From Ditylenchus dipsaci (Eukaryota > Nematoda > Chromadorea > Rhabditida > Anguinidae): a stretch of DNA of 64,000 nucleotides. This document shows, piece after piece, positions 51,138-61,623 of the stretch (position 1 is its first letter; each line of letters starts with the position of its first letter). A program made the position numbers and the translations under genes. The stretch covers positions 1,510,800-1,574,799 of the forward strand of contig SADC01001291.1 of NCBI GenBank assembly GCA_004194705.1, written 5' to 3'. The notes below the pieces were generated by a model that did not search any database, had not been told where the DNA came from, and saw nothing but the letters and a program-made list of their open reading frames with translations.

Positions 51138-51625
51138 AATGCCTCCTTTGGCGAAAAAGTGCTCCTTTTTGTGAAAATGTGCCTCCTTTTTGTGAAAATG
51201 TGCCTCCTTTTTTTCGTCTTAGTCAGAAAGGCGAAAAAGTGCCTCCTTTTTGTGAAAATGTGCCTCCTTTTTGTGAAAATGTGCCTCCTTTTTTCGTCTT
51301 AGTCAGAAAGGCGAAAAAGTGCCTCCTTTTTTGTGAAATGTGCCTCCTTTTTGTGAAAATGTGCCTCCTTTTTCATTTTCACAACTTGCTACGAATTTTC
51401 AGTTTCGCGTCATCTAAACCGCAAACTTTAACACCAACAGAACAATTTCTCACAAAAAGGGCACTTTTCCACAAAAGGGTGGACTTTTCTACAAAGGGTG
51501 GACTTTTTTACAAAAAGGAGGCACATTTTCACAAAAAGGAGGCACTTTTTCGCCTTTCTGACTAAAACGAAAAAAAGGAGGCACTTTTTCACAAAAAGGA
51601 GGCACTTTTTCGCTAAAAGGAGGCA
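51138..51625. mobile_element. Element with GTGCCTCCTTTTTGTGAAAA arrays
   Basis: The left arm (51138-51375) repeats TGTGCCTCCTTTTTGTGAAA. The right arm (51450-51625) holds the inverse CAAAAAGGAGGCACTTTTTC. The 128-codon ORF across it is a repeat translation. TSD not found. Confidence 0.75.
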
Positions 51626-51901
51626 TTTTTACGTATCGTCCAAATTTTTACTGCGATTTTAATGTTCTTAATTTGAACGTAACGCCAGAAATATTAGAGT
51701 AATTTTAGTATTTTAGTGTTTTTGCACACCATGATTTATACTCAGAATGTAGCTGAAATCTTAGCTACATTTGCTTTCTAATGAATTCATTAACAACACA
51801 AAAAATCGTATTGAAATTTCAAAAGTATGGACCGGTTGATCGCCTGGTTGATAAACAATCAACCAGGCGATTAACCGGTCCATACTTTTGAAAGTTCAAT
51901 A

Positions 51902-52715
51902 CAGTCAACTCTCGATTTAGTGTAAGTCCTGGGGACCGGAAAAAATGTACACTAAATCGAGAGTTACACTAAATCGAGAGTTTCAGAACAAAGCAGCCAA
52001 TAATAAACACTAAATCGAGAGCTCTTGCTTTGATGACTTAATAATGACCCAAATTTTTAGCCAAAAAGTGTTTAATTAACAAACGATAATGAAGTACTAC
52101 AGTCAACTCTCGCTATAGTGCGAATCTCGGTATAGTGAGTCATGTTCAATGTTTTGGTTAGTTTACTTTGAATATAAAGCCACCATACCTCACTATAGTG
52201 TGACTCTCGACATAATGCGCTTTTCATCTATTCCTGACCGAAAGCCTACTTTTGACATATTGCGACTGTCATATTTCTCATTTTGATGAATTTATGAAAT
52301 GGTTGGTATACAGTTAACTTTTGCTATAGAGTCGGCTTAGTTATACACTTGCTCTACAGTCAACCTCGTTTTACAGTCAACTCTCGCTATACAGTCAACA
52401 CTCGCTAAGCGACCGCACTACATCAGATATTTCTATCGGTTTAAGTAATCTCAATGATTTATCTATAAAAAACAAATACGCGTATATTTTTAAAAACATG
52501 AATTTCAATCAAATTAGAAGAAATACACTAAATCGAGAGTTGTTTTCGTTGTCGGACCAAGAACAATGTACACTAATCGAGAGTTACACTAAATCGAGAG
52601 ACACTAAATCGAAGGTATGATTCTTATGTTTTCAAATAACCAACAAATCGTAAAAAAGTATACACTAAATCGAGATTACACTAAATCGGAGTGACACTAA
52701 ATCGAGAGTTGACTG
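51902..52715. mobile_element. TA-flanked MITE complex (CAGTCAACTCTCGATTTAGTG TIR) with a nested relative
   Basis: Outer ends CAGTCAACTCTCGATTTAGT and ACTAAATCGAGAGTTGACTG, TA at 51900-51901 and 52716-52717. TACACTAAATCGAGAGTT recurs internally several times. A different left end, CAGTCAACTCTCGCTATAGT, starts at 52100, with CAGTCAAC repeats to about 52400, suggesting an inserted sister family. Confidence 0.75.
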
Positions 52716-52719
52716 TACG

Positions 52720-53185
52720 ATTTTTTCGGGTAATCCTTTTTCTTGGGGCAAATATACTTTTTTTTGGGCAAATTATACTCTTTTGTGGGGCAAATTTTCT
52801 TTTGACTGATTTCATCATTTTTTTCTCAATCTTTTTCAGTAACGATGACACCATTATGAAGCCCTGCGCTTCTAGTTCCTAATGAGATATCGATTGTAGC
52901 ATCATCTTTGCAAAATGTGCACAAAATGATGAAGTGTGAACCAAATTATTTTTCTGAGTTGCTTTCAGACTTTTAACTTTTTGTGCTACATTTTGCAGAG
53001 ATGATGCAACAATCGATATCTCATTAGAAACTAGAAGCGCAGCGCTACATAATGGTGTCATCGCTTTTGAAAAAAATGAGAAAAATAATGAAACCAGTTA
53101 AAGAAAAATTTTGCCCCAAAAAAGAGTAAAATTTGCCCAAAAAAAAGTATATTGCTCAAGAAAAGGATTACCCGATTTTTCGTAT
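52720..53185. mobile_element. Palindromic element (TTCGGGTAATCCTTTTTCTT)
   Basis: TTTTTTCGGGTAATCC at the left and GGATTACCCGATTTTTC at the right. Inner GGGGCAAATTTTCTTT/GAAAAATTTTGCCCC, GATGACACCATTATG and GATATCGATTGTAGCATCAT are mirrored. No transposase. Confidence 0.75.
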
Positions 53186-53344
53186 TGTTAGTGAATTCAT
53201 CAAAAAGCAAATGTAGCTGAGATTATCAGCTAAATTTTGAGTATAAATATACAAAACATTTCACATAAAAGTAAAGTCAAAAACTTCATACAAGATTTGA
53301 AAAACGCAAAAATCGTAATCAACCGGGCTGTTTGATTGCCAAGA

Positions 53345-54090
53345 CCGGTACGTGACGATTCATCCTCAGGGACAATTCATCGTCTCTCGTCAAAACGGGT
53401 CAATTTATCCTCACTATTTAAAAGGGCCGATTCATCATTCTTTAAAAAAAGGACTTCAGATTTGTTAGTAATGAATCTTCACTGTCTTGATAAGAAAATT
53501 TGCAATAGTTCATTGTCAAATATATTTTATTTCGGGATATTGCTTTTCACAATCCGCTCCTTCTTTTTCGGATCTTTCACTGATTTTTATCAGCTTGCAA
53601 TTTCACATTTATGGTTTCAGGACGGATGCTTTCATGCAAAATGGTCAAATCGATTATGGAGAGGTTACACGTGTCTTAAAAATTTTGCTTGTTTGCCCGT
53701 GTTATTCTTTGGTGAGAAAAAAAATTGCTTGCTGATAATGATGATTGAGGGTAACATTCATTCATTGTAACATCATTGTGAGAATGACTCGCTTATAATA
53801 GATTGGTTATTTCAACAGAACAACAGTCTTCGAACATCAACAGTCTTTTAATCATCAGTCTCTATAAAGCATTGTCCCTTTAGACCGAAACTCGCTCCTT
53901 TTTCATAAGGGAAGATGGATCGCCCTTTTTTTATAAATGAGGATAAATTGCCCTGTTTACACAAGTGAGGAAGAATCGTCCCTTTTTGACGAGTGAGGAT
54001 GAATCGTCCCTGAGTGAGGATGAATCGTCCCTGAGTGAGGATGAATCGTCCTTTTAGATAGTAAGGATGAATCGTCCGTGTCCGGCCAAG
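53345..54090. mobile_element. Element with GATGAATCGTCC arrays
   Basis: CCGGTACGTGACGATTCATC at the left is mirrored by GATGAATCGTCCGTGTCCGG at the right. The right arm has five GATGAATCGTCC words. CCAAGA borders both sides (a 6-7 bp duplication, so superfamily unsettled). The 144-codon ORF over it starts inside the left arm and is not credible as a gene. Confidence 0.65.
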
Positions 54091-54229
54091 ACTGTAAGTG
54101 TACTATATATAATCCACGAGTACCTTGAAAATGATTCTAATGTTCAAGTGGGTGTGGGCACTTCTTAGGAAGGTCCCATGTAATTTTACTACTAATGCTA
54201 AGGCTTACTGGTCCTTAAAAACTATTCAA

Positions 54230-54440
54230 GCATGAAAAGTTGAGTTTTGAGCATTTTGAATTGTCGACCATTTGACTGTTATGCCATGTTTTTCAACTGG
54301 GCGTTGAAAAAGAGCCTCTAAATGCATTTTGATCAAGAGCTTGCTCGGAATTATTTTTCAGGTAAGTGAGTGCGCGCATCTCTAACCAACCAAGCCCCCT
54401 GCGCCCCCTTCGGGGGCGCAGGGGCTTGGGGCTTGGAGTT
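54230..54440. mobile_element. GC-hairpin palindromic element, copy 5 (one arm plus core)
   Basis: GCATTTTGATCAAGAGCTTG, AGGTAAGTGAGTGCGCGCAT and the core CCCCCTGCGCCCCCTTCGGG / GGGCGCAGGGGCTTGG are present. The opposite arm is missing. Confidence 0.7.
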
Positions 54441-55185
54441 GAGTTGAGTTCTGATTCAGCATTACAACTAAACAAGTTGACCGAAAAAATTTGGCTTGAG
54501 GGTGGAATTCGAGGTTTTCTAGCAGAAGAAAAGTTATGCAAAATTTGTGTGGGAATATCGTGTGAGATGGGAACTTCAAATGGCTATAACTTCACTAACC
54601 CCCCTCCCACCCTAGAGCCGGAATTTTCTCCGGCCAACTTGTTCGGTGTAAATGCCGCATCAGAATCTGCAATAAAATCAGTTGGGATATTTTAAAAATG
54701 CAGAAATTGTCATTTTTTACGAAAATTCACATTTTGGAAACACCTTTTTTTCAAAAAAAGCGGTGTTTTTTGAATTTTTTCATAAGAAATCTTAGCATTA
54801 CAATACCTCAAAAGAAAGCGCAATTCAAGCCGGTTCTAAATGACACTAAATATTACCAGAAGACTGTGTGAAAATAAGTGAAATCAACATTTACAGCTGA
54901 ATGGTGAAAATTAAGAATAAATTTGAGTGCATTTTTTAAAATGTATATATTTCGGTCAATATGCATGTTTCACATAGACTGTCTTTTTCAAAGTTGCTCA
55001 GGAAGAGTAGCGGAACACGATGACATCACAGAAAACTTTTGAATTAAATTTCGTGGTAAGTCGGCTTGTCACTCTCTCAGAAAACGTCTTTTAGGTCGAT
55101 TCTTCGTTTACAGAATTTTAAAAATGGTGTATAAAAAAGTTATAGTCGTTTGAAAGTGTCCACCTATCTTGAAGGGAGGCAACCA
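54440..55185. other. No gene recognised
   Basis: AT-rich sequence; small ORFs only, no repeat with a partner. Confidence 0.4.
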
Positions 55186-55186
55186 A

Positions 55187-55430
55187 CTCGCCAACAAAAG
55201 ACTCGCCAACTCAAAAGACTCGCAAACGTCAGAACTCGCCAACGTAAAACACTCGCCAACGTCAAATCTCGCCAACGCAAATCTCGCCAACGGCAAATCT
55301 CGCCAACGACGAAACTCGCCAATGGCAAAACTAGCAAATGAGGAACTCGCAAACAAAAAAATTCGCCAACAGAAAAATCGTTAACGGAAAACTCGCCAAC
55401 GCAGAACTTGATAACAGAACTCAGATAAAG
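55187..55430 (+). repeat. ACTCGCCAACG tandem array
   Basis: About 16 degenerate copies of CTCGCCAAC with 3-6 nt spacers, all in one orientation. No inverted partner in the window. The ORFs in several frames here are artefacts. Confidence 0.75.
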
Positions 55431-55499
55431 AATAAGTATATCATGTGAAATACAATAACAAACTACATTAATTACTATAGCATCTTATACAATTAAAGG

Positions 55500-55605
55500 T
55501 AACGGGCAACTTTATATGTGCATCGTCTAGATCACAGTTCGAATACCACTGGCTGCATGTCTCATTTTTTCATCTCCCTTAATTTATAAGTTATGGTGCC
55601 ATGGC
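55500..55605 (+). repeat. SINE-like tRNA-derived repeat copy
   Basis: CAACTTTATATGTGCATCGT, CTAGATCACAGTTCGAATAC, CACTGGCTGC, then T-rich sequence. Homologous over about 90 bp to the minus strand of 27600-27720. Confidence 0.55.
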
Positions 55606-55689
55606 ATTTCGTCCAAAAGTCAGTTCGTCCAAAGACAATTCGTCCGAAATTCAGTTCGTGTGTGATATAAGTCACAATGTAGCGGACTC

Positions 55690-55828
55690 TCGATATAGCG
55701 GCACTTCATATTATTTTCGGTTCAAAACTCTCGTTACAACGGCACCTGCACTATAACGGCACTTTCGCTATAACGGCGGTTGGGCTCAGTCCCGTGGAGT
55801 GCCGTTATAGCGAGAGTTGACTTACCTG
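55690..55828. repeat. Decayed CAGTC-type MITE (CTCGATATAGCGGCAC)
   Basis: GACTCTCGATATAGCGGCAC at the left and GTGCCGTTATAGCGAGAGTT at the right, with internal ATAACGGCAC words. Outer termini are mutated. Confidence 0.6.
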
Positions 55829-56200
55829 GGTATGCAATCGTCCATGCTGAACACGAATTCGGTGTCAGAATCAGGTTTTTTCTAATAGGGACGTCAAAAA
55901 AATTGAAATATCGAGGAATCATCAGTCGCGGAATTCTCGCCGTGCCAATGTTAGTGTCTTTTTTATCTTTTCTGTTTCTGTTCGGTGTTACCTCTGTCCC
56001 AATGAGATCTTTTTGTCTAGACTGTACCTGTTCTGTTATTTTTTTTGTAATTACAGTTTATTTTTTTCTCTTCCCTCGACAATATATACACGACTAAAAG
56101 TTTTGACCTACAATCGCTGAAAATATTTTCTTGTGTATTTGTTTAGGCTCTTTGGAGCAGCAGGACGTGCATTACATTGTCGAATCATCGGTAGTTCCAT

Positions 56201-58007
56201 TTACGAAAATGTTTGGTTGACAGTCACTCCACAAACCTCACCAACGATAGCTAAATTATAATTTTTCACTGTTTTAATAAGCGAAAGAGCATTAATACCA
56301 AATTGTTTGACTGAAGGCAACTGCCAGCCTCCAAAAGAGCGGAAGTCGTCAAAGTTCTGTGGAGAACTGCTTCTGGTCCAATTCCCAGGGTGCTCCAATA
56401 CCTAAAACTATTCTACAGTTAACTCTAGATCGGAACACATCCTGTAGCTGTATAAGTCTTCGTACTCAGGGCCGCAAATTTCAGGGGGGGAGGTGATCAG
56501 CCTATTTTTTTCAGTCAAGGGAGGGGCGGTAACCCCGAAGCAAAGAGGAGAGGCAATTTTTTGGACACTCCTTTAAGTGACTTGGATTTCGTCCTCAAGG
56601 GAGGAGTGCTAATTACCCTGTGCCCACCCCTTAAATTGCGGCCCTGTTGTACTGGTACTCACCAAAAGCATAACAGTACATTGGCATGGATGCCAGAGTA
56701 GGAGTCGGTGATCAGATGCCAGTCATACCAACTAGTATAGATCCAACGTAGTGTTTAGCTGTCTAAAGCCAACATGGTTAGACTACTAAATCAGTGATTC
56801 ACCCCTTACTCTGGCACGCTGCAAAAAGTTATTGATGAAATCAATGTTGGCTTGTGTGTTGTTTGACCAAGTCTTCGGCAAGCTCACCTGTAGCGTTAAG
56901 AATTTCTAATGTATAAGTAAAAATACAGGGTGTCCAATAAAATCTGCAGCATTTTCGGGGAAAAAATTGTCAAGGCTTCCGCGAACAAAAAAATTTAGAT
57001 TTCAGCCAACAAACCTAGCAAATGTGAACCAGTTATACTAAAATGACTAAAATATTAAATTAACAGAGAGATTTGTTAACCCGACCATTTTCGAATTAAA
57101 GATGGGTGAAACTCAATAGTAATGTAAAAAAGCGGTAATTCGAATAGTGGTTTTTTATTGGTCACCTGTATATTGTGATTACTGTGATGCTCCTAACATT
57201 TCATAGGTAACGCATCATCATTCATATTTTATGCTATTATGTCCTATTTTAAAAGGCAATAATTCATTTGTATAATTTCTAAGAAGCATACCACTATTTT
57301 TTTGGTAAAGTTAAAAAAAAGCCAAAGACAAGCAAATTTTTAGAGCGCCAGCAAACATGAACTGTTGCTGGTATGCTCCATTCAAAGTTTTGTCGAAAGC
57401 AAAATTATATTTATTTATTTTATTTTTTAATTTATAAAACAAGTGAAGGGATCAAGCCAACTTTTGCAAATTACAAAAATTAGATTTTGAAGCGTTTTAT
57501 GTCATGATTTGCTCAAGTTGAGTCAACTAACTGTATAATTTGTTGATACGCAAACCATTTGATTGCTAGTTTTGCTTGAACAAAAGAAAAAACACCACAA
57601 GCACAAACAGTTCCAAACTAATTTCTGTTGTCTAACATATCCTTCTTCACAATCATCAAATTTTGTATGCCGATCTTGCGAAGAGAAGGAAAACATTTGG
57701 CTGTACAACATCCTCTCACTCCCAAACCAGCTGCAATTTATTTATTCGTAATACATATGGATGAAGTAAGATAAACACCTTTGAGAGCGTTTAAAATATT
57801 GCTTTTTTGCTTGGTCTGCACTCCTCCATTTTCAGGTTTATAAACTCGGACAAAACAAGGATCGGGTTTTAGCACACTCCAAAGTGTCTGTAGAGAGTGC
57901 TTATGTACATCCAGTGCTAGACCAAATTTGGCTGATAATGATACATGAGCTTGAGAAAGAAGCAATGAAAGTATATAAATAAAATTTTTTGAATATTTAC
58001 TAAACAT
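56201..58007 (-). CDS. Invertebrate-type GH25 lysozyme (nematode lys family), multi-exon, with frameshifts
   Basis: A secreted muramidase would cleave peptidoglycan in gut or immune defence. Exon 1 (57779-58007) encodes a signal peptide (MFSKYSKNFIYILSLLLSQA), KFGLALDVHKHS and VRVYKPENGG, and ends in phase 1. Exon 2 starts at 57730 after a 48-nt intron with AGLGV in the correct phase, then loses frame. Later exons are 56803-56905 (LQVSLPKTWSNNTQANIDF, INNFLQRAR), 56663-56758 (KHYVG, then YTSWYDWHLIT), 56299-56401 (YWSTLGIGPEA, then NFDDFRSFGGW, PSVKQF) and 56201-56250 (EVCGVTVNQTFS, stop). These are the diagnostic blocks of nematode lysozymes. At least three single-base shifts break the frame inside otherwise conserved motifs. 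A TATA-like box is at 58091-58098. Either a fresh pseudogene or a base-calling problem; I favour the latter because nearby repeats show the same errors. Confidence 0.8.
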
Positions 58008-58090
58008 TCGTCCACAAATCACCGCACATTTTAATATTGTGGTCTAAACTAATTGATGAGGAATAATGACAATTATTTCATAAATTCACC

Positions 58091-58098
58091 TTTTTATA
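58091..58098 (-). promoter_or_regulatory. TATA-like box of the lysozyme gene
   Basis: TATAAAAA on the minus strand about 85 nt upstream of the start ATG at 58005-58007. Confidence 0.4.
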
Positions 58099-58099
58099 C

Positions 58100-58960
58100 T
58101 ACCAGTATTGGGGAGCTGGCGAAGTTTAATGATAATATTGAGTTTGTTTTTTTTTTCAAAGGTATATTTTTTCTCTCTCTATTAGATCATTATATAGAGT
58201 AGTTGATAAAGCAGAATTAGACAAGAATGACCTGGTTAGTCACAATTACTCATGCTTGTATAGTTATCATAGTTATCTGCCAGGGCTTGCATGTTTTTTG
58301 ATGTGCGCCTTCGAAATTTTCTACATTTTAAATAAAACTTGATGATGCTTTTACCTCATCATCATGTAAAGCAAGTTAAGCAAACAATTTGGATATATAA
58401 TTTCAATTTTAGCTAAAAACAAAGGCTGTTTTCAAGGCGCCCCATTCAAAAAAAAGCACATCTGCTGAGCTCTTGTCTGGAAGTTTCTGCAGTCATGCAA
58501 TAAATAGTGTTCTTTGCTTAACATAATGATTATAATGACCCGTTTCGATTAAATATCTAAAAAACTTAACTTTTCTCTAAAATATAGACTTCAAATGTCA
58601 AAAGATGGTATTTTTTTAGTTACTTCAGAGTTCGGCATGAGTAGCCCGCTATGATAGTACGTACTTTAAAACCTTTCTCGAAGTTTAAAAAGTAAGAAAA
58701 AAATGCGAAGCAAATTTGGCGAATTCGCCCAGTGAATCCATTTGGATCCGAAATTCGGCGATCCAAGTGCTAATTTATTTGTTCAGCATAATAAATGTCG
58801 CATGCCATATTTTTTAAAAAATGACCCAGACCAATCTATTATGGTGCTTTTTTTTTCGCTCAACACGATTGACATCGATATATAAAGTTTCAGTATTAAA
58901 AGGTTAATCATTTTTTCTGTAGCAAATTTAGTTTTTTGTGGCAGAAATGTCTTTTTGACC
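58100..58960. other. No gene recognised
   Basis: AT-rich upstream region of the lysozyme; no repeat with a partner, no exon. Confidence 0.4.
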
Positions 58961-58965
58961 CTGCC

Positions 58966-59490
58966 GGAGTATACCCCCTCGACCATATGACTGTTTTACC
59001 CTTTTTCAACATGGATGGGCAAAAGTACCTCTAAATGCCTTTTCGATCAAGAGTCTTGCTCGAATCATGTCTAAGTAAGTGAGTCGCGCATCTCTAACCA
59101 ACCAAGCCCCCTGCGCCTTCTTCGGGGCAGGGGGCTTGGAGTTGAGATGCGCACACCCACATACCTCAGACACAAATCCACCGAAATGACTCTGGATGCA
59201 TTAAAAAGCATGCATACCAAGTTTATTTATTCGTAGGCCCCAGTATTCAAAAATTGTTCAACATCTCCTTTTTGAAACAAATTGGCGTCTTTTGGTCCTT
59301 TCCCCACCCTAATATGCCCTAAATCCCTTCAAAAATGGTCAAAATAGTATAATTTGTAGTCCCAAAACTCGATTTTTTATTGACCAAAAACTTAAAATAA
59401 TGCCTTTTTCGAGTTCCTGAGGCGATTTGAGCGAATATAGGTGTTTGGAAACACTTAAAAAAAATCCATGTTGGGGGGGGGGGGGCTAAA
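58966..59490. mobile_element. GC-hairpin palindromic element, copy 6 (complete, indel-rich)
   Basis: Left end GCCGGAGTATACCCCC, core CCAAGCCCCCTGCGCC / GCAGGGGGCTTGGA, right end a run of G after ATCCATGTTG. Compared with 26340-26940, many single bases are absent (for example CTCGAATCATG for CTCGGAATTATG, TAAGTAAG for TAAGGTAAG). Confidence 0.75.
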
Positions 59491-59690
59491 ATCTAAGTTT
59501 TCCCAATTTTTCCAGATTTTAGATTTAAAAAGAAATTTAGTTTGTTCGAAAGGCTTTACCTCGACACTCTGATTTGTTAAATACAGAGTGTCCTTTACAT
59601 TCCAAATTTTAAACGACTGTAGTTCTTTGTTTTATTACTCTGGAACATAGATCAGTGAATCATTGAAAGCCCTAGTCTTGCCATTTTGTT

Positions 59691-61461
59691 TAAGCCTCTC
59701 ATACTTACCGAAACATGCCCTGTTTCGCGAAACATGAAAAGTTTCGCGAAACAACCCCCGAAAACATGTTTCGCGAAACAAAAAAATAGCTGTTTCGCGA
59801 AACATTTTTATGTTTCGCCGTGTTTCGCGAAACATGTTTTCGCAACAGGTCCTTCGAAACATGGAGTAAAAGTGCAGTTTTTCGAAGTTTTTAGTTGTTT
59901 GCTGCACATTCTGACTGTGTTTTTTTACTTAATTCACGTTTTTGAAATCTAATGGAGCCAGCAGCAATATGGTGGTGATCCAACATCAACAGAAAAAGCG
60001 AAGTTATATCAGGCCATCTCATTGGAAGAAGCTAGGCAAGGTCTTTCGTTCAAGGTTTTTGGCGTTATTACAACAGTTCTGAGGTGAAGATTTAAGCGGT
60101 TTCTCGAGTGACTAAGACTGAATTTGAAGATGTCATTCGAGGAGTCACTTGGAATAAATCTTGAAATAAGTGTATATGTATAGTTCTCTTCCAATTTAAT
60201 ATTTTAGCTGCGTGTTGAAGAGACTTGGACCAGCATCACAAACTACTCATCGTACAACTAAAATATGAGTGCAAGGAAACACAGGATGGAACAGAAACAC
60301 TGAACCTACGTGGAATTTTGGAACGCTACCTCCTCCTCAGATCTATGAAGCCATGTCACTGACATACAGTAAGCATTCAAATCCTTGCCTTAGTTTTTAC
60401 ATCAAGTTATATTAAGAACTCGAATAAGCAACGTAGCAAGTCACCGACTGAAGCATCTCTCACAGTGTTGGATCAGCAAAGCGTTTAGCTTACTTCGTCC
60501 TTCCGATCGTATGAGGAGCTGGTTGCCAAGAGAAAGCAATTCCGATCTGCAGTTTGAGCAACTATGGCTACTTTGGAAAAAGATAAAAAAGAAATTCATT
60601 CCGCTCGCATTGGAAATCAGCGCCCCTATTGGATGAGGTTGCAAGCAAAGTGGTCCGCACCTTTGCTAGTTGCAAGCGTAAGTTTAATTTAAAATCACAA
60701 AATGTAATGAATGGGTTAACCTTTAAGGGGACTTTCGTGACGTATCAACAGTTGGGAAGATGCTTAGCTAACGAGATTTAATCAACAATACACAGGTTGC
60801 TGATCCGGAAAAATCAATCCAAGAAAACATTTGGTTAGATTAAAATATTGTTGGTCATTCTCACCATGTATTAGGCCGGTATAAATTTTTAAATTGATCC
60901 ATTGTAAAATTTCTGATATTCTGAAAAAAGTATAAATGTGTCTTAGTATCCACGAAAATATGCGCAGAGAGCGCCTGGGTAGCTGCTCTCCTTCATTATA
61001 TTTAGCAAGAACAAAAGTACTATAATACTGCTTTAAACTGCGCGTTTTCATCGTAAAACTGAAAATTTTAGCAGGTTGCCCAGCCCAAAATTCAGCGAAT
61101 GATTTTAAGTGAATACTTCTGGCCAACAACTTAGCAGATTAAAAAAAATTGTATATCGTTCAAATATGTCCTGCTTACTATATTCAAGCTTTTTTATCGC
61201 CGAAATCACTGTAAAAAAGAAAAGATTTTAAAAACTACACGACAGAATATTTAACACCGATTTGAGCCGTATTAACAAGCATTACATTACCATGTTCGAA
61301 ACCCCTTTTCGCGAAACATGTTTCGCGTAACATCTCCCGAAACATGTTTCGGGGGTGTTTCGCGAAACACTTTTCTTGTTTCGCGAAACACCGATGTTTC
61401 GGGGGATTGTTTCGCGAAACATGTGTTTTGTTCGATGTTTCGGGTAGTATGAATGAGCCTT
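59691..61461. mobile_element. Element with GTTTCGCGAAAC palindrome arrays at both ends
   Basis: AAGCCTCTCATACTTACCGA at the left is mirrored by GGTAGTATGAATGAGCC at the right; TTTAA borders both ends. Sub-terminal clusters of GTTTCGCGAAAC (about six at 59720-59840, about five at 61305-61420) are 12-bp perfect palindromes. It encloses coding-like segments at 59965-60680. Confidence 0.7.
59965..60680 (+). CDS. Unrecognised coding-like segments inside the GTTTCGCGAAAC element
   Basis: An exon-like stretch (about 59965-60081) reads QYGGDPTSTEKAKLYQAISL and EEARQGLSFKVFGVITTVL, ending at a GTGAAG donor. A second follows TATTTTAG (about 60208; CVLKRLGPASQTTHRTTKI, later NTEPTWNFGTLPPPQIYEAM). A third, near 60450-60680, reads SYEELVAKRKQFRSAV and MATLEKDKKEIHSARIGNQR. 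Isolated stops occur. The second segment vaguely resembles the loop region of a C2 domain, but I do not assert it. It could be a captured host gene or an unknown transposase. Confidence 0.35.
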
Positions 61462-61623
61462 TAAAGAAAAGAACGAGCTGTTTTAAGCTACGACGTTTTT
61501 CGAAAGCACTGGCTTATTGAACTGGCTTATTCTTTAATTTAACCAATTTGACTCTGTCACTAACTTTCATAAGAGTTTTTTCGAAAAAAAAACATTAGTT
61601 AATAGTCGACCATGACAACAACA

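Larger units (their letters stand above)
51727..53251. mobile_element. Outer palindromic element split by two insertions
   Basis: ATTTATACTCAGAATGTAGC...CTAATGAATTCATTAACAAC (51727-51795) is mirrored by GTTAGTGAATTCATC...TAAATTTTGAGTATAAAT (53188-53251). Between them are a hairpin CAACCAGGCGAT (51840-51870), the 51902-52715 MITE and the 52720-53185 palindrome. Confidence 0.65.

Noticed and set aside
51179..51565. 128-codon ORF with repeated PPFCENV
   Set aside because: Translation of the TGTGCCTCCTTTTTGTGAAA array.
53336..53770. 144-codon plus-strand ORF
   Set aside because: It starts within a transposon arm (GATGAATCGTCC array) and has no domain, splice or start context.
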